A DNA stretch of 64,000 nt from Pedococcus sp. 5OH_020 (GTDB taxonomy: Bacteria; Actinomycetota; Actinomycetes; Actinomycetales; Dermatophilaceae), in contig NZ_JAPYZV010000001.1 of NCBI RefSeq assembly GCF_027812955.1, positions 1 through 64,000 on the forward strand, in the 5' to 3' direction. Shown one piece after another: positions 1-8,607 of the stretch. The stretch's first letter is position 1. Every line of letters begins with the position of its first letter. A program made the position numbers and the translations under genes. The notes under the pieces are model-generated. The model ran no database searches, was not told the origin of the DNA, and saw only the letters and a program-made list of their open reading frames with translations.

Positions 1-489
1 AGTGCTTACGACCCAGCCCTGCATCAAGCACATCAGCAGGCACTGCACCCGCGGACTTGACTTAGGTAACTCAAACGCCGCATCTCCGACGCCATCTTCC
101 GACAGCTCGTCACCGATACCGCAGCAGCCCGGCCCGAGAGCGTGGACGCGGGTCCGGGAGGGCACCGCGGGGCGTCACTTCAATCCAGCGCGGCCGGCTC
201 ACATCCGCACACCGGCACTTCACTATGTGTTGGTGAGCCGGTGCTGGTCTGGCTGCCCCTTAAGGGACATGACGGCTGGTCGCGCGTCAGGATGCTGGCG
301 TGGGTGGGTCTGACTCCTCGGCACTTCCGACGTCGCCTACGGGTGGCTGTCCTTCATCCGACCTGTCGACCGGCCCAGCTCACATCCCTATGTGGCCGGG
401 CGGGCCGTCATGTCCTGATAGGGGTTTGACGAGGTCCCGATAGTGAACTGACTGACGCCCGCCCGGCTGCACCCACCGGCACAAGATCA
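1..489. other. No supportable gene; left flank of the IS110 element
   Basis: Short open frames occur here, but none has a recognisable motif, a convincing ribosome binding site or family resemblance. The frame entering from the left edge stops within about 60 bases, so it could be the tail of a gene outside the window. The last 80 bases probably belong to the 5' non-coding end of the IS110-type element that follows. IS110 elements lack clear terminal inverted repeats, so I cannot place the boundary. Confidence 0.4.
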
Positions 490-1599
490 ATGATGCGACA
501 CGAGCATGGACGGCAACAGCGTCAGCAGCCGGGACGCACTGATGGGGCCGGGTGGGTGTACGCCGGGATCGACACCCACGCCGACACCCACCACGTCGCG
601 GTCATCGACACCCACGGGCGCCCGGTCGACGACCTGCGGGTCGAAGCCACCGCCCGCGGCTACCGCGAGGTCGTCAGGTTCCTGGCCCAGTGGGTGGGCG
701 TGGCGCTGGTGGGGTGGAGTGCACCGGCAGCTACGGCGCCGGTGTCACCCGAGCCTTGACCGAGGCCGGCTACGACGTCCGGGAGGTCAACCGCCCCAAC
801 CGGTTCGACCGGCGAGCCCGCGGCAAGACTGACGTCTTCGACGCCTACTCCGCCGCCGAAGCCGTCCTGTCCGGGCGGGCCACCGCGGTACCGAAGGGAG
901 GCGACGGGCTCGTCGAGGCGCTCCGCGCACTGCGGACCACCAGGTCCTCGGCCCTGCGGGAACGCACCGCGACGATCAACCAGATCAAGGCCATGCTGGT
1001 CGCCGGCCCGGAGAGCCTACGGGCCCGGTACCGGGGACTGTCGAACAGCAAGCTGACCACCGCGCTGGCAGCTTCACGCCCACCGGCCCAACCGGTGACC
1101 GCCGAAGAGGCCACCGCCTACTCGCTGCGGGTCCTGGCCCGCCGGTACCGGATGCTAAGCGAGCAGGTCACCGATCTGAAGGGCCAGCTGACCCGGCTCC
1201 TGGACGGCCACGCCCCCGGCCCTGATGTCCGTGTTTGGGGCCGGGCCGGACACTGTCTCCCAGTTGCTGATCACGGCCGGAGACAACCCCGCCCGGCTAC
1301 GCACCGAGGCCCACTTCGCCGCCCTCGCTGGGGCCTGCCCGATCCCGGCCTCCTCCGGCAAGACCAACCGTCACGGGCTCAACCGGGCCGGCGACAGGCA
1401 GGCCAACTCCGCGCTCTACCACATCGTGATCGTGCGGATGGCCCACCACCAGCCCACCCGCGACTACGTCACCCGCCGAACGGCTCAAGGCCGCACCAAG
1501 ATGGAAATCATCAGGTGCCTGAAGCGCTACCTCGCCCGCCACCTGTACCGACTCATCTACGACACCCTCGCCGGCCAGTCCCCGGGCCTGAATGCTTGA
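490..1599 (+). pseudogene. IS110-family transposase, broken by two frameshifts
   Basis: Three consecutive frames together make one IS110-type transposase. The first (from 490) carries the start of the DEDD RuvC-like domain, with YAGIDTHADTHHVAVID. The second (about 720 to 1225) carries ECTGSYG and KTDVFDAYSAAEAV, the later DEDD acidic positions, followed by the helical middle. The third (1225 to 1599) is the Transposase_20 domain with the usual NRAGDRQANSALY segment that contains the catalytic serine region. Frame order is 1, 3, 1, so the two shifts compensate each other. A normal IS110 transposase is about 400 residues in one frame, so this copy is probably inactive unless the sequence has errors. 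No terminal inverted repeats were seen, as expected for the family. Confidence 0.85.
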
Positions 1600-1744
1600 C
1601 GGGCACCTATAGGAGTGTCGGATCAGCCACTTCCCGGACCCGCACCAACGACGCTACGCCCGGCCGCCGCGACGCGAAAGACCCACCTCAAAGCGACCGG
1701 TTGACAACAGAAGGGTGCCGAAGTGCTGCACCGTGATCCGCAAG

Positions 1745-1873
1745 CGGGCCGAGCAGCGCCGCGGTCAGACGGCTTCATGGTGCCCCCATTAAGGCGTTGC
1801 CTGGGCGACCAGTACTCGATCCCTACCCGCCGGTGCCCGGGGAAGGGGTACCAGCATCACCGATCCGGAGCAT
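1745..1873. repeat. Left part of diverged repeat copy 1, interrupted by IS256
   Basis: This stretch resembles 13690-13815 with scattered differences. Shared strings include GGCGTTGCCTG, GACCAGT and CACCGAT-CGGAGCAT. The resemblance resumes at 3287 on the other side of the IS256 element, so the insertion sequence split an older repeat of several hundred bases. I see no gene in the repeat itself. Similarity was judged by eye, and the outer limits are approximate. Confidence 0.6.
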
Positions 1874-3157
1874 GGGAGGGGACAGCGCCCCGCGGAGTGG
1901 TGGGCTTTTGAGGTGTTCCTCGGTGCCAACTCGCCGCTTTGGAGGGCGGCGATGGCTCCAGTATTGCCGTTGGGCTTGAGAAGGGCCATGGAGCCCTCGG
2001 AGAGGTAGCGGCGGTCCCCGGATTGCCATTCGTCGTGCATGTCGGCCAGCACCGCGCCGACCAGCCGGATGACGGCGGCCGGGTTGGGGAAGATGCCCAC
2101 GATGCGGGCTCGGCGCTTGATCTCCTTGTTCGCCCGCTCCAGCGGGTTCGTGCTCCAGATCTTGGACCAGTGCGCCCGAGGGAAGGCGGTGAAGGCGAGC
2201 ACTTCAGCCTTGGCGTGGTCCATCAGCGGACCGATCTTGGGGAACCGGGCGGCAAGCTGGTCGCGGACCTCGTCCCAGGTGGCCGAGACGGTGTCGGCGT
2301 CGGGTTGGGCGAAGATGGTGCGGAACACCGCGGCGACCATGTCCTTGTGGCTCTTGGGCACCAGGGCCAGCAGGTTCCGGGCGAAGTGCACCCGGCAGCG
2401 TTGGTGGGCCACCCTCTGGAAGCATCGGCGCAGCGCGGCGACCAGGCCGGCGTGCTGGTCGGAGATGACCAGTTGCAGGCCGCTTAGGCCGCGCTTCTTC
2501 AGCTCGGTCAGGAAGCCGCGCCAGAACACCTCGTCCTCGCTGTCGCCCACATCCAGGCCCAGGACCTCACGGCCGCCGTCGGCGGTGATCCCGGTCGCTA
2601 CCACCACGGCCATGGAGGTGACCTGGGAGGTGTCGTTGCGCACGTGCAGGTACGTCGCGTCAAGGTACACGTACGGGAACTCGGTATGGTCCAGGCGCCG
2701 AGTGCGGAAGGCGGTGACCACCTCGTCCAGCCCGGCGCAGATGCGGGAGACCTCGGACTTTGGAGATACCGGCGTCGATGCCCAGCGCCGCGACCAGGTC
2801 GTCCACCGAGCGCGTGGAGACCCCGGACACGTAGGCCTCCATCACCACCGCGTACAACGCCTGGTCGATGCGGCGCCGCGGCTCGAGGATGACCGGGAAG
2901 AACGACCCCTTACGCAACTTGGGAATCCGCAGGTCGACGTCGCCGGCCTGGGTCGACAACAGCCGCGACCGTGACCCGTTGCGCTCGGTCACCCGCGCCT
3001 GGGTGCGCTCGTAAGGGGCGGCGCCGATCTTCTCGCTCGCCTCGGCCTCGATCAGCTCCTGCATCACCAGCCGAACCGACTCGCGGATCAGATCGACACC
3101 CTCACCGGCGCGGAACGCCTCGAGCAGCTCGGACACGGCAGACTGGGACAACGCCAT
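1789..3157 (-). pseudogene. IS256-family (Mutator) transposase, frameshifted
   Basis: The gene starts at an ATG at 3157 with MALSQSAVSELLEAF. Its first part holds the family N-terminus, including RVTERNGSRSR and DVDLRIPKLR. After about 130 residues a one-base insertion near 2758-2762 breaks the frame. The rest continues from about 2750 in another frame and holds the catalytic DDE core: YLDATYLHVR, the second Asp in VISDQHAGL, the RCRVHFARNLL segment, and the Glu in NPLERANKEIKRRARI. Together they make about 410 residues plus a run-on tail, because no stop precedes the left IS end. The copy is probably inactive. A sequencing error at the short homopolymer is the alternative. Confidence 0.88.
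1874..1883. repeat. Left target-site duplication of the IS256 element
   Basis: GGGAGGGGAC here is repeated exactly at 3277-3286, immediately outside the two inverted repeat ends of the IS256-family element. IS256 elements usually duplicate 8 or 9 bases, so one of the ten matching bases may be chance. Its presence on both sides shows a simple transposition into the older repeat. Confidence 0.75.
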
Positions 3158-3276
3158 CGGTGGGACTCCTTCGGATGAGTACTTGGCCGTACACACCGAA
3201 GATCCCGCCGATGGCCCCAACACCTCCGAAGCCGCGCCGCTCACCCAAAACCCCACCACTCCACGGGACGCCCACT
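1884..3276 (-). mobile_element. IS256-family insertion sequence, about 1.39 kb
   Basis: The limits come from the target duplication (1874-1883 and 3277-3286) and terminal inverted repeats. The left end (1884-1912) and the complement of the right end (3276-3244) share AG, a 4-base gap, then CG-CCCG-GGAGTGGTGGG-TTTTG-G with few mismatches. The single gene inside is a Mutator-type transposase on the minus strand. Length and layout match ordinary IS256 elements. The transposase frame has no stop before the left end and runs on to 1789 in flanking DNA. Confidence 0.85.
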
Positions 3277-3286
3277 GGGAGGGGAC
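3277..3286. repeat. Right target-site duplication of the IS256 element
   Basis: Exact copy of 1874-1883 (GGGAGGGGAC). Directly after it the sequence resumes the older repeat (CGCCGGCGCTCGGGGCGTG) that is also present, uninterrupted, near 13825. Confidence 0.75.
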
Positions 3287-3403
3287 CGCCGGCGCTCGGG
3301 GCGTGTGCCCCAGTTGTGCTCCCGCGCTGGTACGGCCTGCAGTAGATGCAGTCAGATCCAGCCGCCTGAAGCAGGGCGCAGCCAGGGCGACGGCGCTATG
3401 GGG

Positions 3404-3519
<116 letters not shown>

Positions 3520-3861
3520 GCTTGTGCCCCCATGTGACTCCCGCGCACGCATGCAGTCCATGCACTAGGTTTGCCCTTCTCACTCCGGATCGGCACTGCT
3601 TACGCCTGGTAGCCACGCTCGGACCGGTTGGGCTTTGCCATGCGGGGGGTGCAGTCCCGGGTGAGGACCGTCGTGCCCGCCTGCATAACGGGCGGCGGAC
3701 GTGCTGGCTGGGGACATGGTCCCGATGCCCAACAGCGCCCAGAAGATCGCCCACTTCCTGAGCGGCAGCGTGGCCGCTGGATGGGCATCTTCGGGATCCG
3801 ACCCAGCGGCCGGGGTGCCGGCTGCTTCTGCCGCGTACGCCCGCCCGCCCGATGCCCGCTC
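3520..3861. other. Intergenic; diverged continuation of the repeat
   Basis: No gene is supported. The first 140 bases still resemble 14057-14200 at a lower level, for example around TTGCC-TTCTCACT. The open frames present are low-complexity GC-rich shadows without motifs. Confidence 0.45.
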
Positions 3862-4473
3862 TCAAAGCGCGGCTTTGGCGGCGAAAGGACGGCACCCGCT
3901 GTGGCGGTCATGCAGGGTGCCGGACATCGCGGTCGTGGGGCTGCGCGGAGTCCGCCTATCGCAGCATGCGTTCTCTATCAGTCCGTCGAGGTCTGGATCG
4001 ACCTGCTCGGTCCCGTCGTATGCGAATCCGTTCTTCTCATAGAAGCGTCGAGCCCGCCTGTTCTCCTTAGCGACCCACAGCTGTGCAGGCCGCCCGCTAA
4101 GGGCCTCGTCAAGGAGAGCTTGACCAACACCGTCGCCATAGCAGGTGGACAGCACGTAGAGGGCGTACAGCTGCTCACCGCGCCGCGGCGGGTGCCCCTG
4201 GTGCTCGGTGGCCGGACCGCGCGCGACAAGCCCCACGATCCGGCCTTCGTGCCGGGCGACGCGGACCCGCTCTCCCGCATCTCCTCCTGCGAGCAGACCC
4301 GACCACATCACCCGCTTACGGTCGCGCGCGGCGTCATCATAGAACCGCTCCGGGAGCAGCCCACCGTAGGCTTCGCGCCACGCCTGAATGTGGACCGAGG
4401 CCAGCTCCTCGGCGTCATCGGGGCACGGCACAACAACCTCGAAGGCCGTGGTTGCCACAGTGCATACTCCCAC
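3862..4473 (-). CDS. GNAT-family N-acetyltransferase
   Basis: This is a single GNAT domain that would transfer an acetyl group from acetyl-CoA to an unknown amine. The N-terminal strand and helix (PDDAEELASVHIQAWREAYGG) are typical of the family. The acetyl-CoA binding segment is ALYVLSTCYGDGVGQALLDEAL, and near the end is the usual LWVAKENRRARRFYEKNGF. The start is a GTG at 4473, and a GTG at 4458 is also possible. After the GNAT fold (about residue 165) the protein continues for some 35 residues with no family match, and the gene ends close to the repeat zone. The original C-terminus may have been replaced by a rearrangement. It has no operon partner. Confidence 0.75.
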   Translation of the reverse strand: MGVCTVATTAFEVVVPCPDDAEELASVHIQAWREAYGGLLPERFYDDAARDRKRVMWSGLLAGGDAGERVRVARHEGRIVGLVARGPATEHQGHPPRRGEQLYALYVLSTCYGDGVGQALLDEALSGRPAQLWVAKENRRARRFYEKNGFAYDGTEQVDPDLDGLIENACCDRRTPRSPTTAMSGTLHDRHSGCRPFAAKAAL

Positions 4474-4710
4474 GCCGCGCTGCCTCGTTCATCGCGAGGG
4501 CCGCAATCCGGTTGAGCAATGCGTGACCAGAGTCAAGGACCGAGGTAGAAACAAGCTGCTGCTACCGCCCACAGCTTGGTCGGCAGCCGGCGGTGGGACG
4601 CACCGCTTTGCGGCGGTATGACGCATGGCGGGACACATCACCGCCTGCTGAACCACCGCCGTTACGCCCGGGCCGGCGCCCAGGGAAGAAGCATGGCTAC
4701 AGCTGCGCTC
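4474..4710. other. Intergenic, no gene seen
   Basis: A 237-base gap between two leftward genes. I see no motif-bearing frame and no convincing terminator hairpin. Confidence 0.4.
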
Positions 4711-5415
4711 CTACACGGTGACCAATTCGGCGATCTTCTTGGCGATGTCCTCCCAGGAGTCCTCGTCCGTGCTCAGCCCGTTGCGGGAGCCCAGGAGCGG
4801 GCTCACTGACCGAATCTCGTCATAAGTCACGCCGTGCGCGACCGGGATGAGCAGGTCCCGTGCAAGCAGTTCCGAGAGTTCCTTCTCGGACACCCCGCCG
4901 CTCTCGATGCGCTTGAGGAATGCGGGCGTGATGAGCACGAGGCCGATCCGCGTCTTGGCAAGGCCCTTGTCGATCTCCCGCATAAACGGCTGGCCAAGGA
5001 CGATATCTCTCTCACTAAACCAGACCGACACGTCCTCCGCCTCGAGGAGGTTGTGCAGTTCGGTCGCAGACTCGCGGCGGTCGTCCCAGGCGTGGCAGAG
5101 GAAAAGGTCGTAGGACTCAGCCCGCGGTCCCACCGCCTCGACCTTGCTGCGGTACCGGTCCAGTGCCGCGACCTCGTCGGGGGTATACGTAACGGGCGAG
5201 TTGGCCGGCGACCACCGAGGCCGCGCCGATCGGCCACGACCGCTGCTGGAGGAGTTCCCTCCGCCGCTGCTGCGGGACAGTGCGGGCGAGGAGTAGTACG
5301 AAGGCGACGTGTTCGGCGAGTAGGACCGGTACGAGGACCGGCCGCCGCACGCCGGACAGTTCGCGGCGGCGTTCGACGTGCGGTGACCTTGGACAGGTGC
5401 GGTGCATTGAGCCAT
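4711..5415 (-). CDS. TIR-domain protein with N-terminal zinc-ribbon-like segment
   Basis: The chosen ATG at 5415 gives 234 residues. The N-terminus has a short Cys pattern (MAQC, then NCPACGG) that could bind zinc. A Ser/Gly/Tyr-rich linker follows, then a TIR domain from about residue 95. The TIR features are YDLFLCHAWDDR (strand A and box 1) and VWFSERDIVLGQPF, where the Glu is at the position that is catalytic in NAD-cleaving TIRs. Bacterial TIR proteins of this kind often cleave NAD in antiphage or signalling roles, but no function is shown here. The membrane protein at 5500-6501 lies 84 bases upstream on the same strand and is a likely partner. The frame extends to 5490, but the leading 25 residues look non-coding. 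Confidence 0.8.
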   Translation of the reverse strand: MAQCTAPVQGHRTSNAAANCPACGGRSSYRSYSPNTSPSYYSSPALSRSSGGGNSSSSGRGRSARPRWSPANSPVTYTPDEVAALDRYRSKVEAVGPRAESYDLFLCHAWDDRRESATELHNLLEAEDVSVWFSERDIVLGQPFMREIDKGLAKTRIGLVLITPAFLKRIESGGVSEKELSELLARDLLIPVAHGVTYDEIRSVSPLLGSRNGLSTDEDSWEDIAKKIAELVTV

Positions 5416-5499
5416 GGTCCGAGGGTACGAGAGGCCGCCGACAAAGACGCGGAGCAGGGCGACTGGTCGCGGCGCTCGTCGTGCAGGCAAAGGGGGGCT

Positions 5500-6501
5500 C
5501 TAGCAGTCCCCAAGGTCGGTCGCTTCATCCTTCGAGGCGACCAGGAGCGACGCATCGTCTACATGGTTCTTCCGCAGCTGGTCCCCGTACTGGGAGCCTG
5601 TGAAGAAGGCGACGATAGGACGGTAGCCCTTCATCACGGCCTCCACTTGCTTGCTCCGCACCTCGACGATCAAGCATCCTGGTTCATCCGCGTCCTCAAG
5701 GCCAAATCTCGCACCTGCAGGGAACTCCATGAGAATTTCCCTCTTGGCTTCCGCGAGATTGGTTCCTTCCTCGAAGCTGACGGTGTAGATGACGATGCGT
5801 TCCTTGGGGCCGCCACTGACCGCTCCGTACTTGGGTTGGTCACCATTCACCATGGGCAGAAAGGCCGCGCCCGCTGTGTATCCGGGCGCTTGTTGATGGT
5901 GCGCGTCCCAGTCCTCTCTCAGGGCGCCGTAGCCCGTGAGCCGAGCAGGAGGTGCTGGGGCGGGGCGCGGGGACGAGGCGGATGTGGTCGGAGTGGTGGC
6001 GGCCAACGGCGCGGATGTGGTCGGAGTGGTGGCGGCGACGGTCGGCGAGCTGAATGTTGGAGGCGACGTAGAGGTGCTGGGTGCTTGCGAACTTGTCGTT
6101 GTTGAAGTTGGGGTCGAAGGTATCGGCGCGTTGGTGGTAGAACGCGTCGTGGAACTAGAGAGTGGTGCGCTGGACCGGGCACTCGCTTTCGGCGCAGCAA
6201 CGAAATTGCTCGTCGTTGTGGTGGGAGCGGGGGGAGTGAGTGCGCCCCCCACGATAAGGGCCAGAAGGGACACTCCGGCCGTCGCGGCCGCGGCCTTACG
6301 TGTGCGCAGTCGTGCCCACCGGGCGTGTCCGATAGCGGTTGCGATCCCGAAGCCGACGAAGCCGACGAGCCCCACGAATGCAAAGCCGGCAGCAAGCGCG
6401 CCCCCCAGCCCGCAGATCAATAGCAGGAGGGCAGCAACGACACACAGGATCACAAGGAGGATCGGGAACCGTTCCCTGCGGGGAGTGGTGGTTCTAGGCA
6501 C
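5500..6501 (-). CDS. Membrane protein with long Ser/Thr/Pro linker and extracellular domain
   Basis: The 333-residue protein starts at a GTG (6501) with GAGGA eight bases upstream. Residues about 10-60 contain two or three hydrophobic helices, and another helix lies near 75-88. A run of roughly 100 residues rich in Ser, Thr, Pro and Ala follows, typical of an extracytoplasmic stalk. The C-terminal 130 residues form a compact domain with a single late Cys in LGDC. I do not recognise the family. The gene is directly upstream of, and probably co-transcribed with, the TIR gene, which suggests a membrane sensor or anchor for it. That link is inferred from position only. Confidence 0.7.
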   Translation of the reverse strand: MPRTTTPRRERFPILLVILCVVAALLLLICGLGGALAAGFAFVGLVGFVGFGIATAIGHARWARLRTRKAAAATAGVSLLALIVGGALTPPAPTTTTSNFVAAPKASARSSAPLSSSTTRSTTNAPIPSTPTSTTTSSQAPSTSTSPPTFSSPTVAATTPTTSAPLAATTPTTSASSPRPAPAPPARLTGYGALREDWDAHHQQAPGYTAGAAFLPMVNGDQPKYGAVSGGPKERIVIYTVSFEEGTNLAEAKREILMEFPAGARFGLEDADEPGCLIVEVRSKQVEAVMKGYRPIVAFFTGSQYGDQLRKNHVDDASLLVASKDEATDLGDC

Positions 6502-6962
6502 TGCTTAGTCCTCGCTCTAACTGTGGCTGGCGGATTCAGTCTGAGGCATTAGGGAGCGGTTCGCCCCTCATGTTGGCAAATTGTGCAGATGGTCGCGCTC
6601 TCCGTGCCTTCGGCGGACCTTCCTTCGGCGCGTCTGACAACGAACCGTCGAGGGGGCGCACCGAAGATCGCGATTCGCGATGCGGACGCCATGGACAGCT
6701 GCAGCGGTCACCGAGGATCACCAGTGGCGGATGCTCGGCATGGACGGCAGGTGCACGACCGTCAAGAGGTGGTGGTGTCGCTGCCAGTTGTTTGCTGACC
6801 AACACCGCCCCGAGCCAATCACGGGCGAGGCTCCGCTGCCAATTACATGAACGAACTGGGCGAGCGCCTAGCCGCGCCTGTTAGGTCGTTCCATCAGGAA
6901 GTCCCGGATTCTTGAAGCCATGCTCGCAGAATTGTCGGCGTTGTCATCCAATCGGCAACGGC
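6502..6962. other. Intergenic, no gene supported
   Basis: Several frames of 70 to 100 codons overlap on both strands, but none has motifs or a ribosome binding site. The promoter for the leftward membrane protein and TIR pair should lie just right of 6501. I could not pick a clear -35/-10 pair. Confidence 0.4.
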
Positions 6963-7208
6963 TCAAGCTGCCCTGCACAATGAACGCAAATCCCGAAGAA
7001 TCATGGCGACTCCAACAAGCATTTTGCCCAGGCGCATGAGGTCGGCCCCGCCGATCGCGAACCCAAGGCCCGAGGTGATGTTCCCGACCCACACTAGGCT
7101 TTGACGCTCCTGCACAATGGCGCTCGCCACTAGCGCCATGCCGAGACCGCAAACCAGGAAGGACAACCCGAACCACAAGTCGGAACGCAGGTGAATGATT
7201 CCGTCCAA
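6963..7208 (-). CDS. Possible small membrane protein
   Basis: An 81-residue frame starting at TTG (7208) would have two hydrophobic helices, about residues 12-31 (LWFGLSFLVCGLGMALVASA) and 43-60. The composition is less GC-extreme than its surroundings. No ribosome binding site is visible, and its start overlaps the beginning of the truncated toxin gene on the other strand. It may be a real small gene or a chance frame. Confidence 0.3.
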   Translation of the reverse strand: MDGIIHLRSDLWFGLSFLVCGLGMALVASAIVQERQSLVWVGNITSGLGFAIGGADLMRLGKMLVGVAMILRDLRSLCRAA

Positions 7209-7472
7209 GAGGATGGCCCGACGCTTGGCCGGCCCCTAGTCGACCGGATCAAGGGTTCGAGGCGACACAACCTGAAGGAACTGCGGCCGGGCAGTTCCGG
7301 GTCCAGTGAGGTGCGCGTCTTGTTCATCTTCGACCCGCAACGACAGGCCGTCCTGCTTCTGGGTGGAGACAAGTCCGGGGCTTGGTCGCAGTGGTACCGG
7401 CAGAACATCCCTGAGGCGGAGCGCCGGTATGAACGCTGGCTTGCCGGTGACTATGACGACGAAAGGACGTGA
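7191..7472 (+). pseudogene. HigB/Gp49-type toxin, N-terminally truncated
   Basis: The 93-residue frame matches the C-terminal two thirds of phage-derived Gp49-like/HigB ribonuclease toxins: GPTLGRPLVDRIKGSR, NLKELRPGS and VRVLFIFDPQRQAVLLLGGDKSG are characteristic. Full-length relatives have about 45 more residues in front of GPTLGRP, including the first strands, and these are missing here. The 5' part seems to have been replaced by the DNA holding the small membrane frame. The damaged antitoxin follows five bases later, so the whole pair looks dead. Confidence 0.7.
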
Positions 7473-7477
7473 GGACG

Positions 7478-7788
7478 ATGGCTAAGAACTGGTCGCAGGT
7501 ACGTGGGCAGGCTGCGCGCTGCTTGACTCCGAGCAGGTCGATGAGGCCAAGGAGCACCTAGACGAACAGGTCCGCGCGTACCGCCTTGCAGAGGTGCGTC
7601 GGCGTCAGGGAGAGAACCAGGTCGAGGTTGCGAAGCGGATGAAGGTGTCCCAATCGCGACTATCCCGAATCGAGTGAGGCGACCTGAGCCACACAGAGCT
7701 GGGCACCCTGAAGTCCTACGTCGAAGCCCTGGGCGGCCGATTCGAGGTCAGCGCGACGTTTGGAGACGAGTCGATTCGCCTCAACTGA
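7478..7788 (+). pseudogene. HigA-type (Xre, HTH) antitoxin with frameshift and nonsense codon
   Basis: Starts at the ATG at 7478 with MAKNWSQVRGQAA, then loses frame near 7518. The correct reading resumes with LDSEQVDEAKEHLDEQVRAYRLAEVR and the helix-turn-helix EVAKRMKVSQSRLSRIE. A TGA at 7675-7677 then replaces a sense codon. After that the frame continues as GDLSHTELGTLKSYVEALGG to a stop at 7786-7788. Without the two lesions this would be an Xre-family antitoxin of about 103 residues, the usual partner of the toxin just upstream. Both halves are inactivated, which fits decay of the pair. Confidence 0.72.
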
Positions 7789-8607
7789 GTCGACGGCAGG
7801 CTTGTGCCCCGGTTGGTGGCCACAAATGTTTCGTTCGCGGGCTTGGTCGTTCGGCAAAGGCTTGAGGTGCGGCGGACCGGTCGATAGGTCACCGGCCCCA
7901 TGGAGCTCCGGCTGAACCCAGCCCTGCGGGGACTATTCTTGTCGCCAGTTCGGGTGCCGTAACGGATGACCCGGTCCAGCCGGCCGTGAAGAGGTTCGTG
8001 AAGGACAGGGTCTGGCAGTACATCTGCGCCGGTACGTGTCCCGGGCCGCAGGGATCCTGCAGGCGTTGATGGAGGAGCCACCCTGGCGTGGAATCCACGT
8101 CGGGCGGCTCCCGCGTCAAGCCGCCACGCGGACCGGTGGTCGACCGACCTTTCAGTCCGCGCCGCGCGCCTCGTCCCGGCGCATGGCTCAACCACAGCGC
8201 CGGCGTCCCTAGGCGGCATGCCGGACAAACGCCAAGCTGCGGTCCGCGCCTTGTGCCGCCGACGACAACTGTGCGGATGCCCGAACCATTCGGCCTCCTC
8301 CCGTCTCGGGCGAGTGAGCAGCCAGTCTTCGTGCTCACCGCCGTCCGAGTGCCCCCACTCGCCTGCAGCGCCCTGCGGCCCTGACCGTGTCGCCCACGGT
8401 TGGGGAGCCACTCATCTTGCTGCGGGGAGTCTCGGTCAAATGGGCGATATTTGCCAGAAACGCCCCACCGGGGGCCTCTTAGGATGGAACACTCTCGCAC
8501 GGACCTCACCGCACGAGTGGTGCCTGGTCTGCCGTGCCTGCGCAGCATCCGCCACTCGGCACGTTTATACGAGGCGGGCCGGCGCAAGCGCTCGAGGGGG
8601 TAAGGCA
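7789..8607. other. Long intergenic stretch before the six-gene operon
   Basis: About 820 bases with no supportable gene. Frames on both strands are open because of high GC but carry no motifs. The promoter of the operon at 8608 should be in the last 150 bases. No operator repeats were found by eye. Confidence 0.4.

Noticed and set aside
2-429. Two overlapping plus-strand frames at the left edge
   Set aside because: No motifs and no start signal. Probably chance frames in the IS110 flank.
2039-2974. 311-codon plus-strand frame over the IS256 transposase
   Set aside because: Shadow of the transposase. The DDE motifs are on the minus strand.
4834-6105. 423-codon plus-strand frame across the TIR and membrane protein genes
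   Set aside because: Opposite to two recognisable proteins. It has no domain and no ribosome binding site.
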